This document shows, piece by piece, positions 54,471-63,270 of a DNA stretch of 64,000 nucleotides. Source of the stretch: an uncultured Roseburia sp. (GTDB lineage: Bacteria; Bacillota; Clostridia; Lachnospirales; Lachnospiraceae); assembly GCA_945787015.1 (NCBI GenBank), contig CALZGM010000005.1:1-64000 (forward strand), written 5' to 3'. Within the stretch, counting starts at the first letter, position 1. The number at the start of each line of letters is the position of its first letter. The translations under genes and the position numbers were made by a program. The notes under the pieces are model-generated. The model did not search any database. It was given only the letters and a program-made list of their open reading frames with translations, and was not told the DNA's origin.

Positions 54471-55013
54471 TGTCTAAAAATCTTGCTTTTCTATTTCACA
54501 TAACTTGTATTATGAATACTTCTAATGAGAAATCGTTGCTTTTTTAAAAATAATTTTGCTACCCGTGAAGAAAAACATGAAATGCTACTTCTCTGTCTCT
54601 GAAAATATGATGATTTATGTTCGCTAAAGGTTTGACAAAAATAAAATGTCATCCGTATAGATACGGACATCTCCTTTTGCAACTTCCTTAGAAACGCTTG
54701 CAGGCTCATTTGGGCAAAACGTAATCCGGCGGACGACACCCATTTTCGGGAGCCGGATTTTATATCGATTTTGTCAAAATGAGCCTGTTAGCGATTCTTA
54801 GGAAGCTGCAACGGGATGTTCGTACTATGCGGATGACATTTTCGATTTTTGTCAAAGCCGTTAGCGGACACAAAATATTATTTCAGAGACAGAGAAGAGG
54901 ATTTCTATGTTTTTTTTCAAGGGTACAAACTATATCTTTAAAAAAGCAACGATTTCTCCTTAAAATTCCGATAATACAAGTTATGTGAAATAGAGACACA
55001 AGAATTTTAGACA
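54471..55013. repeat. 543-bp imperfect palindrome (two inverted copies of a ~255-bp repeat)
   Basis: The left arm (54471-54730) and the complement of the right arm (54752-55013) align over their whole length, with substitutions and small gaps, around a 21-nt centre (54731-54751). Matching blocks include TATTTCACATAACTTGTATT (54492-54511 against 54972-54991), GAGAAATCGTTGCTTTTTTA, CTTCTCTGTCTCTGAAA, TTTGACAAAAAT, ATGTCATCCG and CAGGCTCATTT. Two ORFs, 54739-54491 (-) and 54779-54988 (+), run outward and are homologous, but gaps between the arms shift the frame internally, so I treat this as a non-coding repeat pair or a foldback element. Confidence 0.75.
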
Positions 55014-55048
55014 ATAAAAAATACCAGTAATTCCCATGGCAAAAAGTA

Positions 55049-55077
55049 TTCACAAAGAAGCCTTTTTCCTGTAATAT
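55049..55077 (+). promoter_or_regulatory. Promoter of the NlpC/P60 gene
   Basis: TTCACA (55049-55054), 17-bp spacer, TAATAT (55072-55077), about 55 bp before the ATG. Confidence 0.5.
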
Positions 55078-55132
55078 TGTGTAACATGTTCGTAATAAAT
55101 TTGCGGACAAAAAATACAAAAGGGGAAAGAGG

Positions 55133-56413
55133 ATGAAGTGGAGAGAAGTTAAAATTTTATGTGTGGGACTGTGTGCGTGTACAGTGATTGCAGGTGCCGA
55201 TGCAATGCGTATGAAGAATGTAGGAGCAGCACCGAAAAAAGAGACAGAGAGCGTAGCAAGAACCATTACAGATGCAGTAGAAGAAACAATATCTGAACAC
55301 GCAACGGCAGAGGTGGAACAGCGTATGACCTACGAGGTGGGAAGTGCGGCGCCGGAGGAAGCTTACGGAGAAGAAGCCGTAGACGCAGCAGAAAATGAAA
55401 GTAATCTTATCATTGCAGATGTTACAAACTATGTGAATATCAGAAGTCTGCCGAGCGAAGAAGGCGAGATTTTGGGAAAATTATATGATAATTCTGTGGG
55501 AAGAAGATTGGGAGAAGAAAACGGCTGGTATCAGATTGAGTCCGGCCGGGTAAAAGGATATGTTAAGGCAGAATTTGTGCTGACGGGAGAGACAGCCGAA
55601 AGGCGTGCCAAGGAAGTCGGAACAAGACTTGCAGAAGTAACTACCACAACCTTAAAGGTGCGGAAGGAAGCAACAACAGAATCAGCAGTACTTGGGCTTG
55701 TGCCTATTGAGGAAATACTTACGGTATTAGAGGAAACAGAAGGCTGGGTTAAGGTTGATTTTGAAGATGGAAGCGGTTATGTATCCACGGATTATGTGAA
55801 GGTATATACAAAAAACGTAGAGGCGGAATCAAAAGAAGAGGAAGCCGCGCGCTTGAAAAAAGAAGAGGAAGAACGTAAGAAGGCAGAAGAAGCAGCAAAG
55901 GCAGCACTTGCAGCCGAACAGGCAGCAAATAAAAAGCCGGCTGGTGGCTCGGGCAGTCCATCTGCGAAACCATCCTCAGGAAGCACTGCAGGAAGCCAGA
56001 ATGGCTCTGCGGGATCTGCTAATCAGGGAGCAGGCTCTGGCAGCTTGGGCGAAAGTACAAGTACAGAAGCACTTGGCCGGGAGATTGCAGACTATGCCTT
56101 AAAATTTGTTGGTAATCCATATGTTTATGGCGGCACAAGCTTAACAGACGGGGCAGACTGTTCCGGGTTTGTGCAGAGCGTATACAAACATTTTGGTATT
56201 TCACTTCCAAGAACTTCGGGAGAGCAGGGAAAGGCAGGCCGTGCAGTTGATGGGGTGTCAAATGCGAAACACGGAGATTTGGTCTGGTATTCCGGACACA
56301 TTGGAATTTACATTGGAAACAGCCAGATTGTGCATGCAAGTAATCCGAAAAATGGAATTATGATTTCGGATGTCAATTACCGAAAAATACTCGGTATTCG
56401 CAGAATTGTATAA
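55133..56413 (+). CDS. SH3-NlpC/P60 peptidoglycan hydrolase
   Basis: 426 residues. Signal peptide (about 1-24), two bacterial SH3 domains (about 95-150, YVNIRSLPSEEGEILGKL; about 165-222, LKVRKEATTESAVLGLV), a charged coiled coil (about 230-262), a Gly/Ser linker and a C-terminal NlpC/P60 domain (about 310-426). Catalytic Cys is in DGADCSGFVQSVYKHFG, His in GHIGIYIGNSQIVHAS. Secreted gamma-D-Glu-diamino acid endopeptidase for cell-wall turnover. It begins just outside the large palindrome; ribosome site GGGGAAAGAGG. Confidence 0.92.
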   Translation: MKWREVKILCVGLCACTVIAGADAMRMKNVGAAPKKETESVARTITDAVEETISEHATAEVEQRMTYEVGSAAPEEAYGEEAVDAAENESNLIIADVTNYVNIRSLPSEEGEILGKLYDNSVGRRLGEENGWYQIESGRVKGYVKAEFVLTGETAERRAKEVGTRLAEVTTTTLKVRKEATTESAVLGLVPIEEILTVLEETEGWVKVDFEDGSGYVSTDYVKVYTKNVEAESKEEEAARLKKEEEERKKAEEAAKAALAAEQAANKKPAGGSGSPSAKPSSGSTAGSQNGSAGSANQGAGSGSLGESTSTEALGREIADYALKFVGNPYVYGGTSLTDGADCSGFVQSVYKHFGISLPRTSGEQGKAGRAVDGVSNAKHGDLVWYSGHIGIYIGNSQIVHASNPKNGIMISDVNYRKILGIRRIV

Positions 56414-56460
56414 TATATCAGAAAATTTGATTTAAAAAATATATAAATATAAATAAAAAG

Positions 56461-56488
56461 AGAGAAAATGAAAAATTTTCTCTTTTTT
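56461..56488 (+). terminator. Intrinsic terminator
   Basis: AGAGAAAAT / ATTTTCTCT stem followed by TTTTTTG. Confidence 0.8.
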
Positions 56489-56520
56489 GTTGTATAAATC
56501 TACCATTATATGAAGAAGTG

Positions 56521-56529
56521 TGTTATAAT
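56521..56529 (+). promoter_or_regulatory. Extended -10 promoter of the second glgCD pair
   Basis: TGTTATAAT (56521-56529) with no clear -35, 45 bp before the ATG. Confidence 0.55.
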
Positions 56530-56573
56530 TATCTGTACAAATAGACGAAAACCACTTAGGGGGTAAGAAAAAT

Positions 56574-57782
56574 ATGGCAAAAGAAATGATAGCAATGCTT
56601 CTTGCTGGTGGACAGGGCTCTAGACTATATGCTCTGACAGAAAAACTGGCAAAACCTGCTGTTCCTTTTGGCGGGAAATATCGTATTATCGATTTCCCAT
56701 TGTCAAACTGTGTGAACTCAGGGATTGATACCGTAGGAATCCTTACACAGTATCAGCCACTTGTGCTGAATGAGTACATTGGAAATGGTCAACCGTGGGA
56801 TTTGGACCGTTTATATGGTGGTGTACATGTACTTCCGCCATACCAGAAGGCGACAGGCTCAGACTGGTATAAGGGAACTGCAAACGCAATTTACCAGAAT
56901 CTTTCCTTTATCGAACGCTATGACCCTGAATATGTCATTATTTTATCCGGAGATCAAATCTGCAAACAGGATTACAGCGATTTTCTACGTTTCCATAAGG
57001 AAAAAAATGCAGAATTTTCAGTAGCAGTTATGGAAGTACCTTGGGAAGAAGCTTCCCGTTTTGGATTAATGGTTACAGATGATACAGACCGTATTACAGA
57101 ATTCCAGGAAAAACCAAAGAATCCGAAATCTAATCTGGCTTCTATGGGTATCTATATTTTTAACTGGGAGATACTGAAACAATACTTGATTGAGGACGAA
57201 GCTGATCCGAATTCTGAAAACGATTTTGGTAATAACATTATTCCAAATCTGTTACGTGATAACCGTAGAATGTATGCATATCGCTTTGAAGGATACTGGA
57301 AGGATGTAGGAACAATTTCTTCTTTGTGGGAAGCAAACATGGAAGTACTGGATCCGGAACACAGCGGTATTGATCTGTTCGATGAGAACTGGAAAATTTA
57401 TAGCCGTAACAGCGGTATGACAGGACACCGCATCGTTGGTGATGCAGTTGTAGAGAACTCTCTGATTACAGATGGCTGCTATATTGAAGGTAATGTAAAA
57501 CATTCCGTACTTTTCGCAGGGGTTAAGGTTGAACCGGGAGCTATAGTAGAAGATGCAGTTATCATGGGAGGCACCGTTATCCACAAGGGTGCGGTTGTAA
57601 AACATTGTATCGTTGCAGAGAATGTTGAAATTGGTGAAAATGCAGTTGTAGGTGCTATGCCTTCCGGCGAGGAAAAAGGAGTAGCTACCATCGGTTCTGA
57701 TGTGAAAGTGGGGGCCAATGCAAAAGTTGGACCAAATGCAATGGTTAGAACAGATGTAAAGGAGGGCGAAGAACAATGCTAA
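56574..57782 (+). CDS. glgC: Glucose-1-phosphate adenylyltransferase (second copy)
   Basis: 402 residues, clearly homologous to the copy at 20423 along its length ([40 protein letters not shown]). The catalytic segment reads [12 protein letters not shown] (first copy: [12 protein letters not shown]), so His and Tyr of GDHIYK are changed. The C-terminal beta-helix is present but shorter. It overlaps its glgD partner by 7 bp. Either copy could be the main glycogen enzyme; the altered GDHIYK motif hints at changed kinetics here. Confidence 0.92.
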   Translation: MAKEMIAMLLAGGQGSRLYALTEKLAKPAVPFGGKYRIIDFPLSNCVNSGIDTVGILTQYQPLVLNEYIGNGQPWDLDRLYGGVHVLPPYQKATGSDWYKGTANAIYQNLSFIERYDPEYVIILSGDQICKQDYSDFLRFHKEKNAEFSVAVMEVPWEEASRFGLMVTDDTDRITEFQEKPKNPKSNLASMGIYIFNWEILKQYLIEDEADPNSENDFGNNIIPNLLRDNRRMYAYRFEGYWKDVGTISSLWEANMEVLDPEHSGIDLFDENWKIYSRNSGMTGHRIVGDAVVENSLITDGCYIEGNVKHSVLFAGVKVEPGAIVEDAVIMGGTVIHKGAVVKHCIVAENVEIGENAVVGAMPSGEEKGVATIGSDVKVGANAKVGPNAMVRTDVKEGEEQC

Positions 57783-58918
57783 ATAAAAATTCAGAAGCAC
57801 TGGGTATCATTTTCCCGAACAGCTATGATACTTTAATGCCGGAATTGGCAAATGAAAGATTAATGGCTTCCATTCCATTTGCGAGCCGTTATCGTATGAT
57901 TGACTTTGTGTTGTCGAGCATGGTAAACTCCGGTATTGATAATGTATCTTTGATTGTACGTAAAAATTATCTTTCACTTTTAGATCATCTTGGATCTGGA
58001 CGCGAATGGGATTTGACAAGAAAAAACGGCGGTTTAAATATTGTTCCACCATTTTCACAGAAAACATCAAAGATGTATGGCGGACGAGTAGATGCATTAA
58101 TCGGTATTGTGAATTTCTTAAAGAGACAGAAAGAAGAGTATGTGGTTATGTCGGATGCAAATCTGGCAGTAAACTTTGACTTCCGTGCGCTGATAGCTGA
58201 TCATATTGCAAGTGGCGCAGATGTAACAGTTGCATATCGTAAGGCAGGACTTCCGGTGACAGATGCAGATGCATTTAGTAGTGAGGAAGAACTTTACTAC
58301 ACGTTAAAGATTGAAGATGGAAGAGTAAAGAAAATCAAGATTAATGAAGCAGGAGAAGGTTTATATAATGTTTCCATGAATATGTATGTTCTTCGCAGAG
58401 AGTACTTAATTGAGTTGATTGCGGAAGCATACGTAAAAGGAAACTTCTATTTTGAACGTGATATTTTACTCCCTCAGGTGGATAAGATAAACATTCATGC
58501 ATTTGAGTTCACCGGATATGTAGTGGGCTTCCATGACTTAAGCAGCTACTTCAAGGAGAGCATGAGGCTGTTAGAAGGAGATCATCTGAATGCTTTATTC
58601 GGTGGAGCTCCAATCTATACAAAGATTCGTGATGACAATCCAACCAGATATAAGGATGGCGCTAAGGTGAAGAATATCATGGCGGCTGACGGATGTATCA
58701 TTGAAGGTGAAGCAGAAAACTGTATTTTATTCAGAGGTGTTAAGATAGGGAAAGGCGCTAAGGTGAAGAACTGTATCTTAATGCAGGATACGGTTGTTGA
58801 GGATGGCGTTTCTATTGAATACGCAGTATCGGATAAGAATGTTACGATTACAGAAAATACTTCATTAAAGGGTACAGACTCCTTCCCGATTTATATTGGA
58901 AAAGGACAGGTTGTGTAG
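57776..58918 (+). CDS. glgD: GlgD subunit (second copy), catalytically degenerate
   Basis: 380 residues, homologous to the GlgD/GlgC family by [23 protein letters not shown] and the C-terminal beta-helix. The GG-x-x-G-R nucleotide loop is replaced ([13 protein letters not shown]) and the GD motif reads [13 protein letters not shown]. This is the usual non-catalytic, regulatory form, unlike the copy at 21694, which keeps those motifs. Ends at a strong terminator. Confidence 0.9.
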   Translation: MLNKNSEALGIIFPNSYDTLMPELANERLMASIPFASRYRMIDFVLSSMVNSGIDNVSLIVRKNYLSLLDHLGSGREWDLTRKNGGLNIVPPFSQKTSKMYGGRVDALIGIVNFLKRQKEEYVVMSDANLAVNFDFRALIADHIASGADVTVAYRKAGLPVTDADAFSSEEELYYTLKIEDGRVKKIKINEAGEGLYNVSMNMYVLRREYLIELIAEAYVKGNFYFERDILLPQVDKINIHAFEFTGYVVGFHDLSSYFKESMRLLEGDHLNALFGGAPIYTKIRDDNPTRYKDGAKVKNIMAADGCIIEGEAENCILFRGVKIGKGAKVKNCILMQDTVVEDGVSIEYAVSDKNVTITENTSLKGTDSFPIYIGKGQVV

Positions 58919-58944
58919 AAGCAACTCAAAGTTGAATCAGGTAA

Positions 58945-58982
58945 GGCTCTCGGAATGATTCGGTTCCGAGAGCCGTTTTTTA
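58945..58982 (+). terminator. Terminator of the second glgCD pair
   Basis: Perfect 11-bp stem GGCTCTCGGAA / TTCCGAGAGCC followed by GTTTTTT. Confidence 0.93.
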
Positions 58983-59012
58983 TAGTTCGCAGTATAAAAA
59001 TTAAATTACTGC

Positions 59013-59041
59013 TTGCACAATGAAAAAGCCTATGTTATAAT
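59013..59041 (+). promoter_or_regulatory. Promoter of tRNA-Tyr/tRNA-Leu
   Basis: TTGCAC (59013-59018), 17-bp spacer, TATAAT (59036-59041). Confidence 0.72.
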
Positions 59042-59076
59042 AAACTCTTGTCAGGACATTTGTTCAGACTTAAAAT

Positions 59077-59158
59077 GGGTAGATTCCCGAGTGGCCAAAG
59101 GGGACAGACTGTAAATCTGCTGCAAATTGCTTCGGTGGTTCGAATCCACCTCTGCCCA
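59077..59158 (+). tRNA. tRNA-Tyr (GTA)
   Basis: 82 nt class II tRNA. Acceptor GGGTAGA (59077-59083) pairs with TCTGCCC (59151-59157), discriminator A. Anticodon GTA at 59111-59113; GGTTCGAATCC T arm. CCA is not encoded (CATT follows). Confidence 0.95.
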
Positions 59159-59242
59159 TTCCATACTGTGCTGTAGAGAACGGTTTTAAGTAGTTTTTAA
59201 CGAAAGTTTCTGAACATAAGACGCAGTATGAATTGAATAGTT

Positions 59243-59326
59243 GCCGGCGTGGCGGAACTGGCAGACGCGCAGGACTTAAAATCCTGTTGTGGCGACACAG
59301 TACCGGTTCGATTCCGGTCGCCGGCA
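59243..59326 (+). tRNA. tRNA-Leu (TAA)
   Basis: 84 nt class II tRNA. Acceptor GCCGGCG (59243-59249) with CGCCGGC (59319-59325), discriminator A. Anticodon TAA at 59277-59279; long variable arm. Same transcript as tRNA-Tyr. CCA not encoded. Confidence 0.95.
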
Positions 59327-59350
59327 TGATGTGCTAACAAATTAGCAGAG

Positions 59351-59383
59351 AGAAACATTGAATTTTCAATGTTTCTTTTTTTT
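59351..59383 (+). terminator. Terminator of the tRNA pair
   Basis: AGAAACATTGAA / TTCAATGTTTCT followed by TTTTTTT. Confidence 0.85.
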
Positions 59384-59505
59384 ATGATTTGATTCATTAC
59401 TTCCGCTGTTTCACAGGTGGATTTTTTTCGCATTTTGTGGTAAGATATGCTGATAATAAAAGTTAGGTAAATTGATTTGCAAAGGCATGTAGAAATGAGG
59501 AAATT

Positions 59506-60402
59506 ATGCAGGAAAAAATTCAGATTATCAGCGATGGTTCATTAGATCTTCCAAATGAACTGGTAGAGGAAAAAGGAATAAAAGTGGTTCCGTTTTATGT
59601 ATCTTTTGATGGAGAGACCTATTTAAAAGAAAAGGAGGAACTGGATGTACGGGAGTTTTACCAGAAGATGGTAGATAACCCGCAGGTTTTTCCAAAGACC
59701 TCTATGCCTTCAGTACAGGATTATTATGATGTATTTGAACCATTGGTAAAAGAAGGTATAGCAATCATTTGTATTTGTATCACACAGAAGTTCAGCGGCT
59801 CTATGCAGTCTGCAACAACGGCTAAGGATATGATTTTAGAGGAGTATCCGGATGCAAAAATTACAGTCATTGATGCCACGGTTAATACGGTATTACAGGG
59901 ACTTTTGGTTTTAGAAGCATGCAGATTGCGTGATCAGGGCATGGAATATGACAGAATCATCGAGAATATTTCTAAAATCAGAGAAACAGGAAGAATTTTC
60001 TTTACCATTGGAAGCATTGATTATCTGAAACATGGCGGAAGAATCGGAAAGGTTGCCGGAATTGCAGGCAGTGCATTAAAAATCAAACCACTCATCACTT
60101 TAAAAGAGGGTGAAATTTTTAATTCCGGAATTACCAGAAATCGAAAAAAATCACTGGAAAAAGTTGCGGACATGCTGAAGGAATATTTGGACGAAGTGGA
60201 TGCAAAGCCGGGAGAATATAGCTTTTGCATTGGGTTCGGTTATGATAGGAAAGAAGCAGAAGAGTTTAAGGAGATGTTAAAGGACTTGGTGAAGGAACGT
60301 CTCGGGATTGATGAAATTGGAATTTATCAGATTGGAGCAACCATTGGTGTACACACAGGACCATATCCGATTGGAGTTGGCATCATAAAGCATGCAGGAT
60401 AA
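59506..60402 (+). CDS. DegV-family fatty-acid-binding protein
   Basis: 298 residues. DegV fold: IQIISDGSLDLPNELVEE at the start (about 4-21), KTSMPSVQDY (about 65-74), KFSGSMQSA, and GGRIGKVAGIAGSALKIKPL (about 173-192). FakB proteins of this family present fatty acids to FakA kinase for phospholipid synthesis. No fakA is near, so the specific lipid role is not proved. Confidence 0.9.
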   Translation: MQEKIQIISDGSLDLPNELVEEKGIKVVPFYVSFDGETYLKEKEELDVREFYQKMVDNPQVFPKTSMPSVQDYYDVFEPLVKEGIAIICICITQKFSGSMQSATTAKDMILEEYPDAKITVIDATVNTVLQGLLVLEACRLRDQGMEYDRIIENISKIRETGRIFFTIGSIDYLKHGGRIGKVAGIAGSALKIKPLITLKEGEIFNSGITRNRKKSLEKVADMLKEYLDEVDAKPGEYSFCIGFGYDRKEAEEFKEMLKDLVKERLGIDEIGIYQIGATIGVHTGPYPIGVGIIKHAG

Positions 60403-60497
60403 TGAAAAAAGAGATTGATTTTTCACGTGAGAGCGTTAAAATGATAACAAATAGTACGAAAGTATTATGAAATCTGGCTTGTACGGAGGAAAAAAGT

Positions 60498-62225
60498 ATG
60501 AAAAAAGAAAAGACAAGAAAGATGGGAATTAAGTTTAAGATTTTAATCCCAACGATTGCTGTGATTGTGCTTACATGTACATTTTTAGGCTTAAACTCAT
60601 ATATCCAAATAAAAAACGGAATGGTCGGAATGGGTGTAGAGCAGGCGAAAATGGCAGCTGCGATTGCTGCGAGGGAAGTAGACGGTGATGCGGTTGCAGA
60701 TTTAAAGCCGGGGGATGAAGGTACGAAGAATTATGAGGACTTATTAAATAATCTTCGGGATATCCAGCAAACCTGTGGCATTGCGTTTTTATATACCCTA
60801 TACACAGATGGTGAAAAGGTATTTTATGGTGTAGATACAGATGATTCAGGAAATCAGGGTGCAATCGGAGAAGAATTTGAAGTTTCTTATGAGGATCTGA
60901 AGTCTGTTTTTGAAGGGGAAGTTTATATTGAGGATTTTATTGCCGAGACTGAGGATGGTGATTTAATCTCTGCTTATTATCCGATTTATGACAACAATGG
61001 AAATGTCGTAGCAATTTTAGGATGCGACTATGACGCTACCAATGTTGTGGCGCGTTTAAACAGCAATGTATCCCGTGTTCTTACAATGGCAGGAATCAGC
61101 CTTGTATTCGCAATTTTGGTTTTAAGTCTTACAACCAATGTAATAATAAGAGGACTTCATGTTGTTAATCAGAAAATTTATGATCTTGTACATAATGAAG
61201 GAGATTTGACGCAAAAGCTTGATATTCATTCCGGTGACGAAATGGAATTGATAGCCGGAAATATCAATAAATTATTAGAATATATTCGAGGTATTATGCG
61301 GAATATTTCTGCGAACTCTGTTCAACTAAACAGTGCTTCAAAATCGATTGCGAGCAATCTTTCCGACGCGGAAATGAGCATTTCAGACGTATCTGCAACG
61401 ATGCAGGAAATGAGTGCGGCAATGGAAGAAACAAATGCTTCCTTAAATCAGATTAATGAGGCGGTATTTCATGTAAACGAAGCAGTAGATGAAATTGCAG
61501 CAAGTGCAGAGGAAGGAAAAACTTCTTCTGATGAAGTAATGCAGAATGCGGTTTTAATTTATCAGAAAGCCGTAGAACAACAGAGTGTAGCAAAAGAGCA
61601 GGCGCAGCAGATGTCAGCTTCTGTAAATCGGAAGATTGAACAGTCCAAAGCGGTAGAGCAGATTAGCCAGCTTACGGCAGAGATTATCAGCATCACGGAT
61701 CAAACCAATTTACTTGCATTAAATGCAAGTATTGAGGCAGCCAGAGCGGGAGAAGCAGGAAGAGGATTTGCTGTTGTTGCAGATGAAATCGGAAAGCTTG
61801 CAACAGGTTCTGCAGAAGCGGCAGGAGAAATTCGTCGGGTTAGTGCAGTTGTAATTAATGCGGTGGATGAGCTTGCAAAAGAAGCGGAAGAAATGCTTAC
61901 GTTCATGGAAGAAACAGCAATGGGTGGCTACGAAAAACTGTTAGAGACGAGTGAAGAGTACCGAAGCAATGTAGGTGAAATGAATAGCATGATGCAGAAT
62001 TTTGCAGAACAGAGCCAACAGCTGAGGGAGAATGTAGATAATATCAAAGAGGCAATTGAAGCGGTTAATATTGCAGTAGAAGAAAGTACCCGAGGTGTTA
62101 CAAATGTGGCAGAAACCTCTGTGAATCTTACTTCCAGTGTGTCTGATATTGAAAATGAAGCAGGCATCAATATGGAGATTGCCGGCCAGTTGAATTCAGA
62201 AGTGAATAAATTTAAGATAGATTAA
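60498..62225 (+). CDS. Methyl-accepting chemotaxis protein
   Basis: 575 residues. Two membrane helices (about 12-32 and 190-212) enclose an extracellular single-Cache-like sensor ([19 protein letters not shown]). HAMP follows, then the long coiled-coil signalling domain with the conserved hairpin tip near [26 protein letters not shown]. It would signal through CheW/CheA to control swimming. The ligand is unknown. No clear sigma-D promoter was found upstream. Confidence 0.94.
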   Translation: MKKEKTRKMGIKFKILIPTIAVIVLTCTFLGLNSYIQIKNGMVGMGVEQAKMAAAIAAREVDGDAVADLKPGDEGTKNYEDLLNNLRDIQQTCGIAFLYTLYTDGEKVFYGVDTDDSGNQGAIGEEFEVSYEDLKSVFEGEVYIEDFIAETEDGDLISAYYPIYDNNGNVVAILGCDYDATNVVARLNSNVSRVLTMAGISLVFAILVLSLTTNVIIRGLHVVNQKIYDLVHNEGDLTQKLDIHSGDEMELIAGNINKLLEYIRGIMRNISANSVQLNSASKSIASNLSDAEMSISDVSATMQEMSAAMEETNASLNQINEAVFHVNEAVDEIAASAEEGKTSSDEVMQNAVLIYQKAVEQQSVAKEQAQQMSASVNRKIEQSKAVEQISQLTAEIISITDQTNLLALNASIEAARAGEAGRGFAVVADEIGKLATGSAEAAGEIRRVSAVVINAVDELAKEAEEMLTFMEETAMGGYEKLLETSEEYRSNVGEMNSMMQNFAEQSQQLRENVDNIKEAIEAVNIAVEESTRGVTNVAETSVNLTSSVSDIENEAGINMEIAGQLNSEVNKFKID

Positions 62226-62229
62226 AAGA

Positions 62230-62255
62230 AAAGAGGGTGCTTAGGCACCCTCTTT
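62230..62255. terminator. Bidirectional terminator
   Basis: Perfect AAAGAGGGTGC / GCACCCTCTTT stem with TTAG loop, between the convergent MCP gene and the minus-strand gene; it overlaps the latter's stop codon. Confidence 0.88.
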
Positions 62256-62907
62256 AATAGTTAAGCACATATAAGAAAAATTCTTTTGTCAGTTCCGGAG
62301 AATCTGTACATGCAGAAACGGCAATATAATATCCATCAGAGTAGTATGAATATTCCTGTAACCAACGGTTCCCGGTTAAATCAAAGGCAGAAGGGAAAAC
62401 TTCACCTGTTTCTGCATCCGTTGTATAGATTAGAATATCCTGATAAGAGGCAAGCTCCTCTTCTGTAAAAACGAGCCTTAAGTCGGCAACATATCCCACA
62501 GATGCAAAATCGTTATAGATTTGTTTCGGTGCGGCAAAGACATCTAAATCTCCGGCTGCAAACATGGCTGCAAGTGCCTGGGTAGAATAGTAATCAGACT
62601 GAAAACTGCCTTCTTCCAGCGGAAAGCTTAAGGAGGTAGTCAGTGTGATAGTCTGCTTATTTGTATCAAATCCCTGTTCTGTAAGAAATTCATCAAAGTC
62701 AACAGGAGTGTCATATGCATTAGAGGCGTTGAGAAAGAGCAAATCTAATACTGAATCCTTAAGGGTAGCATAATGGTGAATCATTGAAATTACAAAAATA
62801 GCAAGGACAAGAACAATACCGATATGCAGGCGGTAATAGTCCCAGACATATCCTATTTTTTTCTTAAGAGACATTTCTTTAAAATTTGGTTTTGCTTCCA
62901 TGTTCAT
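62254..62907 (-). CDS. Hypothetical membrane-anchored protein
   Basis: 217 residues. A charged N-terminus (about 1-32) precedes one membrane helix (about 33-48, IGIVLVLAIFVISMI). The external domain (about 60-217) has FLTEQGFDTNKQTITLTTSL, a GDLDVFAAPKQIYNDFASVG segment and an aromatic-rich end. The pattern is faintly like a small substrate-binding lobe, but I cannot name a family. It is transcribed alone and convergent to the MCP gene. Confidence 0.65.
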   Translation of the reverse strand: MNMEAKPNFKEMSLKKKIGYVWDYYRLHIGIVLVLAIFVISMIHHYATLKDSVLDLLFLNASNAYDTPVDFDEFLTEQGFDTNKQTITLTTSLSFPLEEGSFQSDYYSTQALAAMFAAGDLDVFAAPKQIYNDFASVGYVADLRLVFTEEELASYQDILIYTTDAETGEVFPSAFDLTGNRWLQEYSYYSDGYYIAVSACTDSPELTKEFFLYVLNY

Positions 62908-62930
62908 CCCAACTTTCTTAAATAATAATA

Positions 62931-62960
62931 AAAAAGGAAAGACTTCACCAAATGAAATCT
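62931..62960 (-). terminator. Terminator of the minus-strand tRNA pair
   Basis: On the minus strand AGATTTCA / TGAAGTCT (one G-U), loop TTTGG, then TTCCTTTTTTATT. Confidence 0.65.
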
Positions 62961-62997
62961 CTCCTCATAGTCAGTGGGGTGTAATCCCCTGCTAAAA

Positions 62998-63068
62998 AGC
63001 GGGTGATGGGAATCGAACCCACGTATCCAGCTTGGAAGGCTGGTGTTCTACCATTGAACTACACCCGC
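62998..63068 (-). tRNA. tRNA-Gly (TCC)
   Basis: 71 nt on the minus strand. Acceptor GCGGGTG with CACCCGC, discriminator T. Anticodon TCC in CCTTCCAAG; GGTTCGATTCC T arm. Second gene of a tRNA-Phe/tRNA-Gly transcript. CCA not encoded. Confidence 0.95.
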
Positions 63069-63136
63069 AGAAATAGAAAAGTCGCTTGCTGACTTTTCCG
63101 CGCCCGAAGGTGCGCATCTACGGCATTTCGCAGAAA

Positions 63137-63209
63137 TGCCCAGTTCCGGAATCGAACCAGAGACACAGGGATTTTCAGTCCCTTGCTCTACCAACTGAGC
63201 TAACTGGGC
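63137..63209 (-). tRNA. tRNA-Phe (GAA)
   Basis: 73 nt on the minus strand. Acceptor GCCCAGT with ACTGGGC, discriminator A. Anticodon GAA in GACTGAAAATC. The spacer to tRNA-Gly forms three hairpins, likely processing landmarks. CCA not encoded. Confidence 0.95.
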
Positions 63210-63229
63210 AGTTACTCACAACAGAATTG

Positions 63230-63259
63230 ATTGTACATGATAGTAAGTAACTTTGTCAA
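63230..63259 (-). promoter_or_regulatory. Promoter of tRNA-Phe/tRNA-Gly
   Basis: Minus strand TTGACA (63259-63254), 18-bp spacer, TACAAT (63235-63230), just upstream of tRNA-Phe. Confidence 0.78.
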
Positions 63260-63270
63260 GGAAAATATTT

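Noticed and set aside
54491-54988. Two homologous outward ORFs (82 and 69 residues) in the large palindrome as real genes
   Set aside because: Small gaps between the arms shift the frame part-way, no ribosome site precedes either, and similarity is explained by the repeat itself. Left open in the findings.
57252-57800. 182-residue minus-strand ORF over the second glgC
   Set aside because: Antisense of the beta-helix coding region; composition (Ile, Cys, Asn) typical of such shadows.
60420-60497. Sigma-D promoter for the chemotaxis receptor
   Set aside because: TAAA followed after 16 bp by CGAAAG is too far from the usual TAAA-N15-CCGATAT pattern.
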